The position numbers and the translations under genes were made by a program. A DNA stretch of 64,000 nt from NCBI GenBank assembly GCA_041744575.1, contig JBGTKP010000025.1:1-64000 (forward strand), given 5' to 3'. The notes under the pieces are model-generated. The model did not search any database and had not been told where the DNA came from. It was given only the letters and a program-made list of their open reading frames with translations. The stretch is from JTS-RE37 sp041744575 (GTDB lineage: Bacteria; Bacteroidota; Bacteroidia; Flavobacteriales; Flavobacteriaceae). Shown here piece after piece: positions 46,614-55,103 of this stretch (positions within the stretch are counted from its first letter, which is position 1; every line of letters begins with the position of its first letter).

Positions 46614-47309
46614 ATGAGCAAAGAAAAGAATCTATATTATCTTACTGAATTACCCGATTATAAAATTTCATCAGGCTATCCTGATGTCAGGGGTTGGGAA
46701 GTGAAAGATTTTGACAACAGGGTCATTGGGACAGTGGACAATCTGCTTGTGGATAAAGTGACAGAAAGGGTAGTATACCTGGACGTTGAAGTGGATGAGA
46801 CCATAATTGACGCCAGACATGACCCTTATGGAGGTCCTGCCAATAGTGATATTAGGGAATTTGTGAACAAGGATGGTGAAAACCATGTGATAGTGCCTAT
46901 CGGACTGGTAGATTTGCATAATGAGCACGACTATGTATTTACAGGGAGCATAGATCACAGGACTTTCGCAGAGACAAAGAGAATTAGAAAGGGCGTTGCT
47001 GTAGACCGTGATTATGAAGTTGTGGTCCTGGATTCTTATGGCAGAAGACGAAGGGGAAAGCGGCTGAATCCTCAGGAGGTGTCAGAATATGAAAGAGATC
47101 ATTTGGACGGAATTGATGAAGATGAAAACCGCCTCGAACGCATCAAGGAAAGAGACCACATCGGGGAGTTCCGTAAATTGGATGAAAAGGAGGATGTGGA
47201 TTGGTACGATGCTGAAAATGAAGATATCGAATATGGCACTGAAAATCCCAGATTTTACCATAGAAGGGAGTTCGATGATTCCCGCTTCCGACGACGGAAG
47301 GATCTTTAG
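46614..47309 (+). CDS. PRC-barrel domain protein
   Basis: Soluble protein of 231 residues. The N-terminal 80 residues form a PRC barrel (GWEVKDFDNRVIGTVDNLLV, VVYLDVEVDETI) and a second beta segment follows (HVIVPIGLVDLH). The C-terminal 90 residues are highly charged and probably disordered (DEDENRLERIKERDH). PRC-barrel proteins are common in stress and envelope gene clusters in Bacteroidetes, but the molecular role is not defined. It is followed by a CsbD-like gene 52 bases downstream. Confidence 0.8.
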   Translation: MSKEKNLYYLTELPDYKISSGYPDVRGWEVKDFDNRVIGTVDNLLVDKVTERVVYLDVEVDETIIDARHDPYGGPANSDIREFVNKDGENHVIVPIGLVDLHNEHDYVFTGSIDHRTFAETKRIRKGVAVDRDYEVVVLDSYGRRRRGKRLNPQEVSEYERDHLDGIDEDENRLERIKERDHIGEFRKLDEKEDVDWYDAENEDIEYGTENPRFYHRREFDDSRFRRRKDL

Positions 47310-47361
47310 TAAGATTAGAACTACTAACAATGACAGCGGAGGTTAAAATCACCCCCTTTTT

Positions 47362-47625
47362 ATGAAAAATCAGAAGGAAGACTTTGCAGATGATCTGAAA
47401 CAGGGAAGGGATGGCGATGGCCGGCAGAAATCTGAGCTCAATCAATATCGGGAACTTGCAGATAAATGGAATGCCATTCAGGAAGCTTACCTGGACAAGC
47501 ATCCTGAATTGAGTATGGACGATCTTTATTATGAAGGAGGTGGTTTTGAAGGGCTGATAGAAAAAATTGCGGAAGTCAGAGGTACTTCAGTAGATGAAGT
47601 CCGGAAGGAGATCGCCGATTGGTAA
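47362..47625 (+). CDS. CsbD-like small stress protein (extended N-terminus)
   Basis: Protein of 87 residues. The last 55 residues follow the CsbD pattern: LADKWNAIQEAYLDKHP, then LSMDDLYYEGGGFEGLIEKI and RKEIADW at the end. The N-terminal 30 residues are polar and replace the short Gly-Lys start of ordinary CsbD proteins. It shares its plan with the gene at 47819. In Bacillus, CsbD is a sigma-B-dependent general stress protein; its activity is unknown. Confidence 0.7.
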   Translation: MKNQKEDFADDLKQGRDGDGRQKSELNQYRELADKWNAIQEAYLDKHPELSMDDLYYEGGGFEGLIEKIAEVRGTSVDEVRKEIADW

Positions 47626-47818
47626 TTTGGATCCGGGAGTTGTAAAATTTGAAGAAGAAAGTATAAAAATTTTATTGCCTTTGCTGACAGGGGAGCGGGG
47701 ATCATGAGGAGGGTACCCTTCTCAGTACATGTTAAAATGCTAATATTTCTTTGGAATAAAGCCCATTATTGTGTCTGGAAAAGGTAATTTAGAAATGCAA
47801 TTTTTAAATACCAACATC

Positions 47819-48082
47819 ATGAACAACGACAAGACATATCGCCGGCGTACGCCCTATAACCGGGATGAATTTCACCTTGAAAGACCTGAGCCCCGGCCGG
47901 AATTTGACAATCTGGAGGACAAATGGTATGATATTGAGGATGAATACAGGACAAAATATAGTATCTTGACCAATGACGATGTTTACTATGATCAGGGGCG
48001 GTTTGTTGAGATGCTGGAACGGATAGGAAAAAAACGGGGTAAAACCCGTCAGCAGATACGTCGTGAGATTGAAAATTGGTAA
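47819..48082 (+). CDS. CsbD-like small stress protein (second copy)
   Basis: Protein of 87 residues from the ATG at 47819; an upstream Met is possible but its codons look non-coding. The C-terminal half is LEDKWYDIEDEYRTKY, LTNDDVYYDQGRFVEMLERI and RREIENW, aligned residue for residue with the previous CsbD-like protein and with the true CsbD at 53707-53892. The N-terminal part is Arg/Pro-rich (RRRTPYNRDEF, RPEPRPEF). It is likely a diverged tandem duplicate. Confidence 0.7.
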   Translation: MNNDKTYRRRTPYNRDEFHLERPEPRPEFDNLEDKWYDIEDEYRTKYSILTNDDVYYDQGRFVEMLERIGKKRGKTRQQIRREIENW

Positions 48083-48141
48083 CTGAACTTCCGGTTAACC
48101 ACAAAAGTGCTGTGAAGTTATAAGAGGCACAACGGCGCTGA

Positions 48142-49662
48142 ATGGCATTCCTTGTTCTATGCATCCTAACATCGAAGCAATTTTCGGATAGCGTACAGAC
48201 AATTGGATATCATCCTAAAAATTTCGTTTTCAAATTTTTGTTCTCCTATAAACATTCGAACTTTCGGACCTATGTGATCATACACCTGATTACGAATGGT
48301 AATGCCCGCCATTACAGTAACAACCGGATCAGGTCTATCTGTCTTTGGCGGTTGGAGGAAGGAAAGACCGTGCCTATTCTTCATGCGAGATCCGGTTCCC
48401 GGGTATTTGTGCAACAGGAAGAGCATAACTGCACCGTTACTTTTTTTTCAGGCTTCGTTGAAATTGCCGGCAAGGTGGCATCCCTAACCCGAAATGCTGT
48501 CGTGGTGGCCCATCAGGCCGCCGGAGTTTATCAGATCCTGAAGGCCGAATACCGGCGGATTGGTCAGGATTTTGAGGTCCCTTTTCTTTGCACTGCACAT
48601 ATGTCTAAAATTCTTATTCCGCATCTGACATCCTATGAACTGGAATATATGACCCGTGTTCTGGGAATTTATCCGGCGGATGCTGGAGATGCACTTTGGG
48701 GTGTGGGGGCAGTATCGGAACTTTTCTCCAGGCTGATTCAGCTGGACGAAGGTGATTCGGTTTTGATCTCAAATATTTCCCGAAGGAGCAAGCGCCAATC
48801 CTCTCCGGGATGGATAGACCAGGCGCGATTCGAAGAACTCCCGGTAACCTCCGGAATATATACGTTTCGTGATCGAGAAGGGGAAATAATATATGTCGGG
48901 AAGGCAAAGAATATCAGAAGGCGGGCTCTGAGCCATTTTACCTCACGTTCTGAAAAGGAAATAGCTTTATGCCAAAGGACAGGGACTATTAGTTTTGAAT
49001 TGTGCGGGAATGATCTCATCGCCTTGCTCCGGGAGGCTGAATTGATCCTTGACCGCAGGCCGGAGGGCAATACGCTGCAAAAGAAAGAATATCCCACTTA
49101 TCACATTGTTCCTGGAAAGAACCGGGAAGGCATTCTCTGTTTCCAGGTCGAAAGAAAGCCGTTTCGACTGGATGCAACCGAAATATTTTTCCGCAAAGGG
49201 GAAGCACTGTCAAAATTAAAGGAAATAGGTGCGCACTATCGCCTGTGTCCAAAGTATTCCGGACTTGTTCCGCGTAAGAGTAAATGCATTGCCACACAGG
49301 AAATGGAATGCCCTGGTATTTGTCAAGGGCTTGAACAGGCCGGTCATTATAATGTCAGGGCGCGGAAAGCACTAAATGCCCTGGAGCAGGGTGGGGATTT
49401 CCTGATCCTTGGACAGGGAAGACATTCTGGGGAATGTAGCATGGTTTTGGTGCAGAATGGAGTTTATCAGGGCTACGGATTTGCAGACACGGCAGGACAA
49501 ATTAAGTGCCTGGCGGAAATTGAGCACCTGATTACCCCCAGGAAACATACCTATCATACCTCAAGAATTATTGCAGGCCATCTTCTCAGGCATCCAGGGA
49601 GCAAAATCATTCTAAATAATGCCCATATCTACATACTCCGGCCGGATCACACAAGTTATTAA
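48142..49662 (+). CDS. GIY-YIG nuclease fused to an inactivated DnaQ-like exonuclease domain
   Basis: Protein of 506 residues. Residues about 42-205 align with the DEDDh exonuclease found fused to GIY-YIG in Bacteroidetes, but catalytic positions are lost: YVIIHLITNG stands where active enzymes have an AIVDIETTGG-like motif (Asp to His48, Glu to Ile50), VVAHQAAGVY replaces AHN..FDY, and the His-Asp near DALWGVGAV are gone. The GIY-YIG domain (about 232-312) is complete: SGIYTF, IIYVGKAKNIRRR, Glu298 and Asn310. A Cho/UvrC-like Cys region follows (RLCPKYSGL, KCIA, ECPGICQG). It probably cuts DNA, with the old exonuclease domain used for binding. The first 40 residues are poorly supported, so the start is uncertain. 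Confidence 0.8.
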   Translation: MAFLVLCILTSKQFSDSVQTIGYHPKNFVFKFLFSYKHSNFRTYVIIHLITNGNARHYSNNRIRSICLWRLEEGKTVPILHARSGSRVFVQQEEHNCTVTFFSGFVEIAGKVASLTRNAVVVAHQAAGVYQILKAEYRRIGQDFEVPFLCTAHMSKILIPHLTSYELEYMTRVLGIYPADAGDALWGVGAVSELFSRLIQLDEGDSVLISNISRRSKRQSSPGWIDQARFEELPVTSGIYTFRDREGEIIYVGKAKNIRRRALSHFTSRSEKEIALCQRTGTISFELCGNDLIALLREAELILDRRPEGNTLQKKEYPTYHIVPGKNREGILCFQVERKPFRLDATEIFFRKGEALSKLKEIGAHYRLCPKYSGLVPRKSKCIATQEMECPGICQGLEQAGHYNVRARKALNALEQGGDFLILGQGRHSGECSMVLVQNGVYQGYGFADTAGQIKCLAEIEHLITPRKHTYHTSRIIAGHLLRHPGSKIILNNAHIYILRPDHTSY

Positions 49663-49875
49663 AGATTAAAATGCTTCCGTTATCTGGCAGCGATATGGAT
49701 GAGCCAAGCCCCAGACTGCTTTTGCCATCTTATCCGGCTATATGGTGTGCGCTCAACATTCTCAACCCATGGGGCACTGATTGGTGCATTGTCACTGATT
49801 ATGTAATAAAAATACTACAAGATTAATAGATTTCTTACTTTTACCTTTTAGTTTTCTGCGGAATTGTCAGTTAAT

Positions 49876-49956
49876 ATGGAGATCTTACCAACTATTCCCC
49901 AGGAAATCATTGATTATGAGCGACAGCCAATTCATCAAATCCGGTTGGGCGCATGA
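49876..49956 (+). CDS. Leader peptide with phytochrome-like N-terminal motif
   Basis: A 26-codon frame starts with ATG at 49876 and its stop overlaps the start of the sensor kinase as ATGA (49953-49956). The peptide includes IIDYERQPIHQI, which resembles the N-terminal CxREPIHxxGxIQPHG motif of phytochrome PAS domains, cut off after the first half. It could be a translational coupling leader or the stub of a lost photosensory module. Confidence 0.4.
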   Translation: MEILPTIPQEIIDYERQPIHQIRLGA

Positions 49957-51533
49957 TGATAATGGGTAAAATATTAATCTTCCTGGCGGGTACATTGTTT
50001 TTAATGATAACCGTGACCATTTGGATCGTCTCGCTGGAACGTATCCAATTGAACAATGAGAATATTAGCGCAGTTGAGAACAGTGTTGCCGATAGAAAAC
50101 TGGCGGAAGCCGAGGCAAGGTTATACGAGTTATACACAATCAGCCGTGACAATGTGCTTTTCATAGCCGATCTGGTCGAGACGGATACGAACAAAGGGAT
50201 TTCGGAAGGCAATACCTCCTCTATCCTTCAAAGCTACCTTAATTCCCATCCCACTTACTTTCAGGCCCGTTTAATCGATACCGAGGGAAGGGAGAAAATT
50301 CGACTTGAGAAATTAGGGGATCGCATTGTACAAATTGACAATGCCAACCCTAACAATAAGAAAAACCGGCACTATTTTCAGGAGGCGATCAATCTGGCAT
50401 CGGATGAAGTCTATATTTCCTATTTGGATCTCAATGAGGAAAAAGGTCGGGTCGAGATCCCATTCAGACCCACCATTCGATTTTTTACGCCGGTTTTTAA
50501 AGGTAATAAGCTGGAAGGAATCATTGGCGTGAACCTCAACGCACAATCCTGGCTAAATAGCTTCAGATCTCAGGATATTTTCCTTCTGAATTCCAAAGAT
50601 CAGGTCTTCTTAGGTGATGAGCAGGCGCTTTACAGAATATCTTCGGTTGATCTGGATAAGAAAGATTCTTTTGGCAATGCTTATTATTATTCCAAAAAGG
50701 TAAGCCTGGAAGGAAACCATGTTTGGCAATTGTACACCAAACGGGACGTTGGCCTTATTCAGGCTAAGAAAAGTACTTATAGTAACCGAATATACCGGAC
50801 AGCTGCAGCGCTCAGCGCAGGTTCCCTGCTTTTTCTTATCATTGTATATACGTTTTACAAAAAGAATACGGAAATAGCGGAACTGAACCGGACCAGAGAG
50901 GCTAGCTTGCAGGAAAGGAACACCCTGCTTAAGGAAATCCATCACAGGGTAAAAAATAATTTACAGGTGATTACCAGCTTACTCAGCCTGCAGTCCAGTT
51001 TTGTTGAAGAGGCGGATACCAAGGGCTTGTTGCGTTACAGCCAATACAGGATTAAATCCATGGCCATGATTCATGAAATGCTCTATCAAAGCGATAATCT
51101 AAGCCGGATCAATTACGGAGACTATCTTCACAACCTCATTGCCACCCTGATCCAGTCTATGAAAGGATCCAATAGTGGTGTCCACCTGGAATTGGAAGCA
51201 GATGCTATTTTTTTAAACGTTGATACATCGATCCCACTAGGACTTATGATCAATGAAATAATTACAAATTCACTGAAATACGGATTCCGAAACAGGCGCG
51301 ATGGTCTTCTCACGATTTCCCTTCGAAAATTGTCGTATCCTGGTTTTTTATTGAAAATCGGCGATAATGGGGAAGGTTTCCCGGAAGAAATCACCTTTCG
51401 CAACACCAAATCCCTGGGACTTAAATTGATTCACAAGCTCGTCCTTCAGTTAAAAGGCAACATAGAGAAAGACAGTTCGAAACCTGGCACCCATTATATT
51501 GTGACATTTCAGGAAATTGAACAAAAATCATAA
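49953..51533 (+). CDS. HisKA_2 sensor histidine kinase with extracytoplasmic sensor domain
   Basis: Protein of 526 residues. A first membrane helix (about 5-25) and a second (about 280-300) enclose a periplasmic Cache-like sensor domain of about 250 residues. A short coiled coil leads to the HisKA_2 box LLKEIHHRVKNNLQVITSLL (phosphoacceptor His330 or 331) and an ATPase domain with LMINEIITNSLKYGF, IGDNGEGFPEE and SLGLKLI. This kinase class usually signals to single-domain receivers. The receiver gene starts two bases after the stop. There is a short leader frame before the start. Confidence 0.9.
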   Translation: MMIMGKILIFLAGTLFLMITVTIWIVSLERIQLNNENISAVENSVADRKLAEAEARLYELYTISRDNVLFIADLVETDTNKGISEGNTSSILQSYLNSHPTYFQARLIDTEGREKIRLEKLGDRIVQIDNANPNNKKNRHYFQEAINLASDEVYISYLDLNEEKGRVEIPFRPTIRFFTPVFKGNKLEGIIGVNLNAQSWLNSFRSQDIFLLNSKDQVFLGDEQALYRISSVDLDKKDSFGNAYYYSKKVSLEGNHVWQLYTKRDVGLIQAKKSTYSNRIYRTAAALSAGSLLFLIIVYTFYKKNTEIAELNRTREASLQERNTLLKEIHHRVKNNLQVITSLLSLQSSFVEEADTKGLLRYSQYRIKSMAMIHEMLYQSDNLSRINYGDYLHNLIATLIQSMKGSNSGVHLELEADAIFLNVDTSIPLGLMINEIITNSLKYGFRNRRDGLLTISLRKLSYPGFLLKIGDNGEGFPEEITFRNTKSLGLKLIHKLVLQLKGNIEKDSSKPGTHYIVTFQEIEQKS

Positions 51534-51535
51534 GC

Positions 51536-51934
51536 ATGGTACTTAAGGTGTTGATCGTTGAGGATAACTTCATCATTCAGATGTTTTTGGAAAGTAGCAT
51601 AGAAGATATGGGGCATACCATTTCTGGTCTGGCCGCCGATAGTAATGCGACTATAAAATGTATTGAAGAAGTAAGGCCGGATATTATATTTCTGGATATT
51701 GGGCTGGCCGGTGATTTGGATGGGATAGCTACCGCAAGAGTTATAAAGTCGACCTATGATATCCCGATTGTCTTTATTACCGGCAATTCTGATGAGGATA
51801 CCATCCGAAGGGCCCAGGAGACCGAGCCTGTTTATATTCTGTATAAACCCATTGATGAATTTAAGCTCGCGACTGAATTCGAAAAGATAGCTCATAAAAT
51901 TCAGATTCTGAAATCAGGGCAGGGTAAGCCGTGA
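51536..51934 (+). CDS. Single-domain response regulator
   Basis: CheY-like receiver of 132 residues with no output domain. Acidic pocket VLIVEDN, phosphoacceptor Asp54 in IIFLDIGL, switch Thr in FITGN and Lys in YKPID. The start is two bases after the kinase stop, so the two are co-transcribed and partners. The downstream target is not in the operon. Confidence 0.92.
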   Translation: MVLKVLIVEDNFIIQMFLESSIEDMGHTISGLAADSNATIKCIEEVRPDIIFLDIGLAGDLDGIATARVIKSTYDIPIVFITGNSDEDTIRRAQETEPVYILYKPIDEFKLATEFEKIAHKIQILKSGQGKP

Positions 51935-52164
51935 CCTGCTCCCAACAATGTGGCAGGTTCGGGCATTGGTCCGTGCTGATATTTTGTTTCAGCCACAACC
52001 ATTTCAGTGCTGGTAATGATATAGCCTCTTCCAATAGGCCTCAATTATAGCCCCTTCATTTCTATGTTCTACCTGGCTTGTTTGGCCTTATTAATTCCTT
52101 TTCATGATGGTGTCTATAAAGCGAGGTGAATACCACAGACTTGACAGGGCAGAGGTTCCTGGAG

Positions 52165-53052
52165 TTAGAGGTCGAAGGTCTGCGGTTTTTTTTTCTCATA
52201 GCATTCTGAATATATTTTGGTAAATGCCGCTCCGAAAAACATGATCAGACAGGAATAGAAAACCCAAAGAAGGATGAGTATAATAGATCCGGCCGCCCCG
52301 TAGGTAGAACCCGGATCGGCCTGCCCAAAATAAATCCCAAGCAAGAATTTTCCGATTACAAAAAGGATGGAGGTCACCATAGCCCCTGCCCAAACCGTTT
52401 TCCAGCGAACTTTGACATCCGGAAGGAATTTAAACATCAGCGCAAACAGTACAGTGATCGTTCCAAGGGAAATAATCGTATCAAGCAAATAAGCCACGTA
52501 GAGCACAATATCCGGGAATCTCATTTTGATGAAATCCTTAAGGGCTGAAATAGCTGCGGTGACGACAAAACTTGTCAATAACAAGAACCCGATGACCATG
52601 ATGAAAGCGAAACTTCGCGCACGATCCTTCAAAAGCTGAATCCAGAAATTTTTTGTCGGATCCTGATGTACCTGCCAGATTTTATTGAAGGAGATTTGAA
52701 TATGGTAGAAGACGCCTGTAGCGCCGAAGATAAGAACAATAATCCCTAGGATACTGGATATCAGACTCTTATTTCCATCAGAGGTTTCTTTAACCATCTC
52801 CCGAACTGCATCTCCGGCTCCAGGCCCGATTGCAGACGATATTTCACTGGTTACCCTTCCCTGTACCAGCTCCTCACCCCAAATGGCACCTACGATATTG
52901 ACAATAATGATCAGAAGGCCGGGAAGAGAAAGAATGGCATAATATGCGACCACAGCACTTAACCGCCAGGGATCATCCGCATCCCATCGCAGATATGTTT
53001 TCTTTAAGAGGGTAGGTACATCGGCGATCTTAAATTTAGGCATGATACTCAA
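52165..53052 (-). CDS. YihY/BrkB family membrane protein
   Basis: Protein of 295 residues with six membrane helices. Family motifs: WRLSAVVAYYAILSLPGLLI, GVFYHIQISFNKIW and GSTYGAAGSIILILLWVFY. A second Met at residue 4 is an alternative start. Members are often annotated as ribonuclease BN by mistake; the real function is unknown, possibly transport. It is a single gene. Confidence 0.87.
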   Translation of the reverse strand: MSIMPKFKIADVPTLLKKTYLRWDADDPWRLSAVVAYYAILSLPGLLIIIVNIVGAIWGEELVQGRVTSEISSAIGPGAGDAVREMVKETSDGNKSLISSILGIIVLIFGATGVFYHIQISFNKIWQVHQDPTKNFWIQLLKDRARSFAFIMVIGFLLLTSFVVTAAISALKDFIKMRFPDIVLYVAYLLDTIISLGTITVLFALMFKFLPDVKVRWKTVWAGAMVTSILFVIGKFLLGIYFGQADPGSTYGAAGSIILILLWVFYSCLIMFFGAAFTKIYSECYEKKKPQTFDL

Positions 53053-53189
53053 ACTGAATTATATACAAATTTTCTTCTTTTTATTAAATCAGGGGTGTTC
53101 CCTCCAAAATGATGATCATATTGCGCATACTCCATTTTTTTTCAATGGCACGTACACTTGGATTGCATTAGAGGTGGGGGCCAAATAAT

Positions 53190-53214
53190 AAAAGCCCTTT
53201 TAAAAAGGGCTTTT
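53190..53214 (-). terminator. Strong terminator after the Lmo0937-like gene
   Basis: Near-perfect inverted repeat: AAAAGCCCTTTT and AAAAGGGCTTTT around a central A. It is AT-flanked on both sides, so it can act in either direction. It lies 40 bases after the stop of the minus-strand small gene at 53254. Confidence 0.85.
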
Positions 53215-53253
53215 ACATTTGTGACTATGAAAGATTCACCAGCAGGTCTTCTT

Positions 53254-53421
53254 TCAAAGGACCTTGCGTCCGGAAATAATATTGTAAAGGATGATGATCA
53301 CCGCTATTACAAGTAGGACGTGAATTAAGCTGTTTGTGCCCATTCCCGGAATAACATCCAACAGGCCCAATAGCCAAACGATAATACAAATGACTGCTAC
53401 TAACCACAATAGGCTTCTCAT
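53254..53421 (-). CDS. Lmo0937-family tiny membrane protein
   Basis: Protein of 55 residues. It starts MRSLLWLVAVICIIVW, has a central turn LDVIPGMGTNSLIHVLLVIA, and ends IISGRKVL. This two-helix hairpin with a PGMG or similar turn is the Lmo0937/DUF5670 pattern, common in stress regions of Bacteroidetes. The A/T-rich leader suits a Bacteroidetes start. It is followed by a strong terminator, which supports its being a real gene. Function unknown. Confidence 0.85.
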   Translation of the reverse strand: MRSLLWLVAVICIIVWLLGLLDVIPGMGTNSLIHVLLVIAVIIILYNIISGRKVL

Positions 53422-53636
53422 AACTTTTAGGTTTGATATTTATAACAAATTACAAAAAAAAATACAATATTTACAAAATAACAACAGTTACCGTCGTAAA
53501 TGATCTCCTATAACATATATCTTATTGAAGATCAATAATATATGACATGAACCCTGTTGAACCAAGGTTTCATAGTCTACGATGGGTTTTAAAGGCATAT
53601 GCTGCCATATTCTTAACAAAAGTCCTTTTCCCTAAT

Positions 53637-53667
53637 AAAAAATGCCCCCGAACATGTTCAGGGACAC
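53637..53667 (-). terminator. Terminator after csbD
   Basis: Inverted repeat CCCTGAAC-AT-GTTCGGGG on the minus strand followed by GCATTTTTT. It lies 40 bases downstream of the csbD stop, as expected for an intrinsic terminator. Confidence 0.75.
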
Positions 53668-53706
53668 TTTAATATTCATCAGAGATTCTGAAGAATTCCG
53701 GGTCAT

Positions 53707-53892
53707 CTACCACTCCTCAATTTCCTTCCTCAACTCTTCTTTACGCCTTCCGGTTTTCGCCTGAAGACGGCCTAGCATTTCATCAAATTTTCCTTCCGTG
53801 AAAGTGAGATCATTGTCAGTGAGATCTCCGTATTTTTGTTTAAATTTCCCTTTGACCTGTTTCCACTTTCCTTCTAATTGATCTTTGTTCAT
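53707..53892 (-). CDS. CsbD family stress protein
   Basis: Protein of 61 residues with the full CsbD signature: MNKDQLEGKWKQVKGKFKQ at the start, LTDNDLTFTEGKFDEML in the middle and RKEIEEW at the end. It is small, very polar and soluble. CsbD proteins accumulate in general stress in many bacteria, with an unknown activity. It is followed by a terminator, so it is transcribed alone. Confidence 0.88.
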   Translation of the reverse strand: MNKDQLEGKWKQVKGKFKQKYGDLTDNDLTFTEGKFDEMLGRLQAKTGRRKEELRKEIEEW

Positions 53893-54472
53893 TGTGATAT
53901 TTTTAAATTAATAATCGCTATCTGAATTCTAAAATTAGTTACTTTACTTTTCGCATTGTGCTGTCTAACATTTATTTTTTGACCCGATAACGACTCTCTC
54001 AATAAACACTTGCGTATACTAGCTACCGCGTTTTAGCACTAATAAATTACGCAAATGAATTAATTCCTCTGCCTCCAAAAGTCGACTTTAACGAATTATT
54101 TGCGAAGGGAGAATCTATTGATTTTATTAAATCAATTTACAGCCAGTTTCATGGTGAAAAAAGAACTATAGGATCGGTTCAAAGGTGATGTAGTTAAAGA
54201 AAAGCCACAGGTTTGTTAGTCTTCCTGATGCACCTTGCCAGGAAAATGAGAAGGAAGGCATATATTACTGAGTGATTAGATATTATCTCGACGTCCGAGA
54301 TATCAGTTTTGAATATAAATCTTCTCTTATCTATATAGACAGACCACAGACTGGGCTGCTTTTTGAGCCTGATAGGAATATAAAGTAGTTAACCTATAGC
54401 AGTTAACCGAAAAATAACCGTGAAATGCCCTGCACTATCAGATAACCGCCGGGCAGTAAAAAATATCTACCA
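53893..54472. other. Gene-poor region, 0.58 kb
   Basis: Divergent region between csbD and the nitroreductase gene. One plus-strand frame from about 54010 to 54190 is open for 60 codons (with NELIPLPPKVDFNELFA) but has no start and no known family. No other feature was found. The csbD promoter should lie at 53900-53960. Confidence 0.3.
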
Positions 54473-55078
54473 ATGACCAGACAGGAACAAATCCGACTTG
54501 ACAATATTGCGGATACCAACCATGAAATATTCGCTCTCCTAAAACAACGATACAGCCCAAGGATCTTTAAGGAAGGGCAGATTAAAGAAACCCATATGAA
54601 TCAACTGTTCGAAGCCGCGCGTTGGGCTGCCAGTTCGGCCAATGAACAGCCGTGGCGATTTATATATGCTCAACGCGGCTCGGAAGCCTATGACAAAATA
54701 ATATCCTGTTTGAGTACGGAAAACAAATTGTGGGCATTCAATGCTCCCATTCTTCTTGTGAGTGGCTACAAGGAAAATACCTCTGATGGAACTGAGAATT
54801 TCCATGCCTTACATGATCTTGGCCTATGTATGGGCAATTTGACTATTCAGGCCCAATATCTTGGAATCGCGGTCCATCTCATGGCTGGTTTCGATTGGGA
54901 AAAAGCCCAAAAATTGCTTCATGTTCCCGAAGGATACCACCTTGCCTGTAGTATCGCCCTGGGCTATTACGGAGGTGACCTCGAAAAGCTGCCGGAAGAA
55001 CTTCTAGAACAGGAGACGAGCGAACGAATCAGGATGCCCCTGGAGAAATTCGCTTTTCAAAATACCTGGAAAAATTAA
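54473..55078 (+). CDS. Nitroreductase family FMN-dependent oxidoreductase
   Basis: Protein of 201 residues. FMN-binding residues are in LKQRYSPRIF and AARWAASSANEQPWRFIY; a later DLGLCMGNLTIQAQYLG and the C-terminal GYYGGDLEKLP complete the fold. It reduces nitro compounds, quinones or similar acceptors with NAD(P)H. It lies 25 bases before the SLC13 gene on the same strand and is probably co-transcribed with it. Confidence 0.88.
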   Translation: MTRQEQIRLDNIADTNHEIFALLKQRYSPRIFKEGQIKETHMNQLFEAARWAASSANEQPWRFIYAQRGSEAYDKIISCLSTENKLWAFNAPILLVSGYKENTSDGTENFHALHDLGLCMGNLTIQAQYLGIAVHLMAGFDWEKAQKLLHVPEGYHLACSIALGYYGGDLEKLPEELLEQETSERIRMPLEKFAFQNTWKN

Positions 55079-55103
55079 AATCTCTATGACTAACCCGTTA
55101 TAG

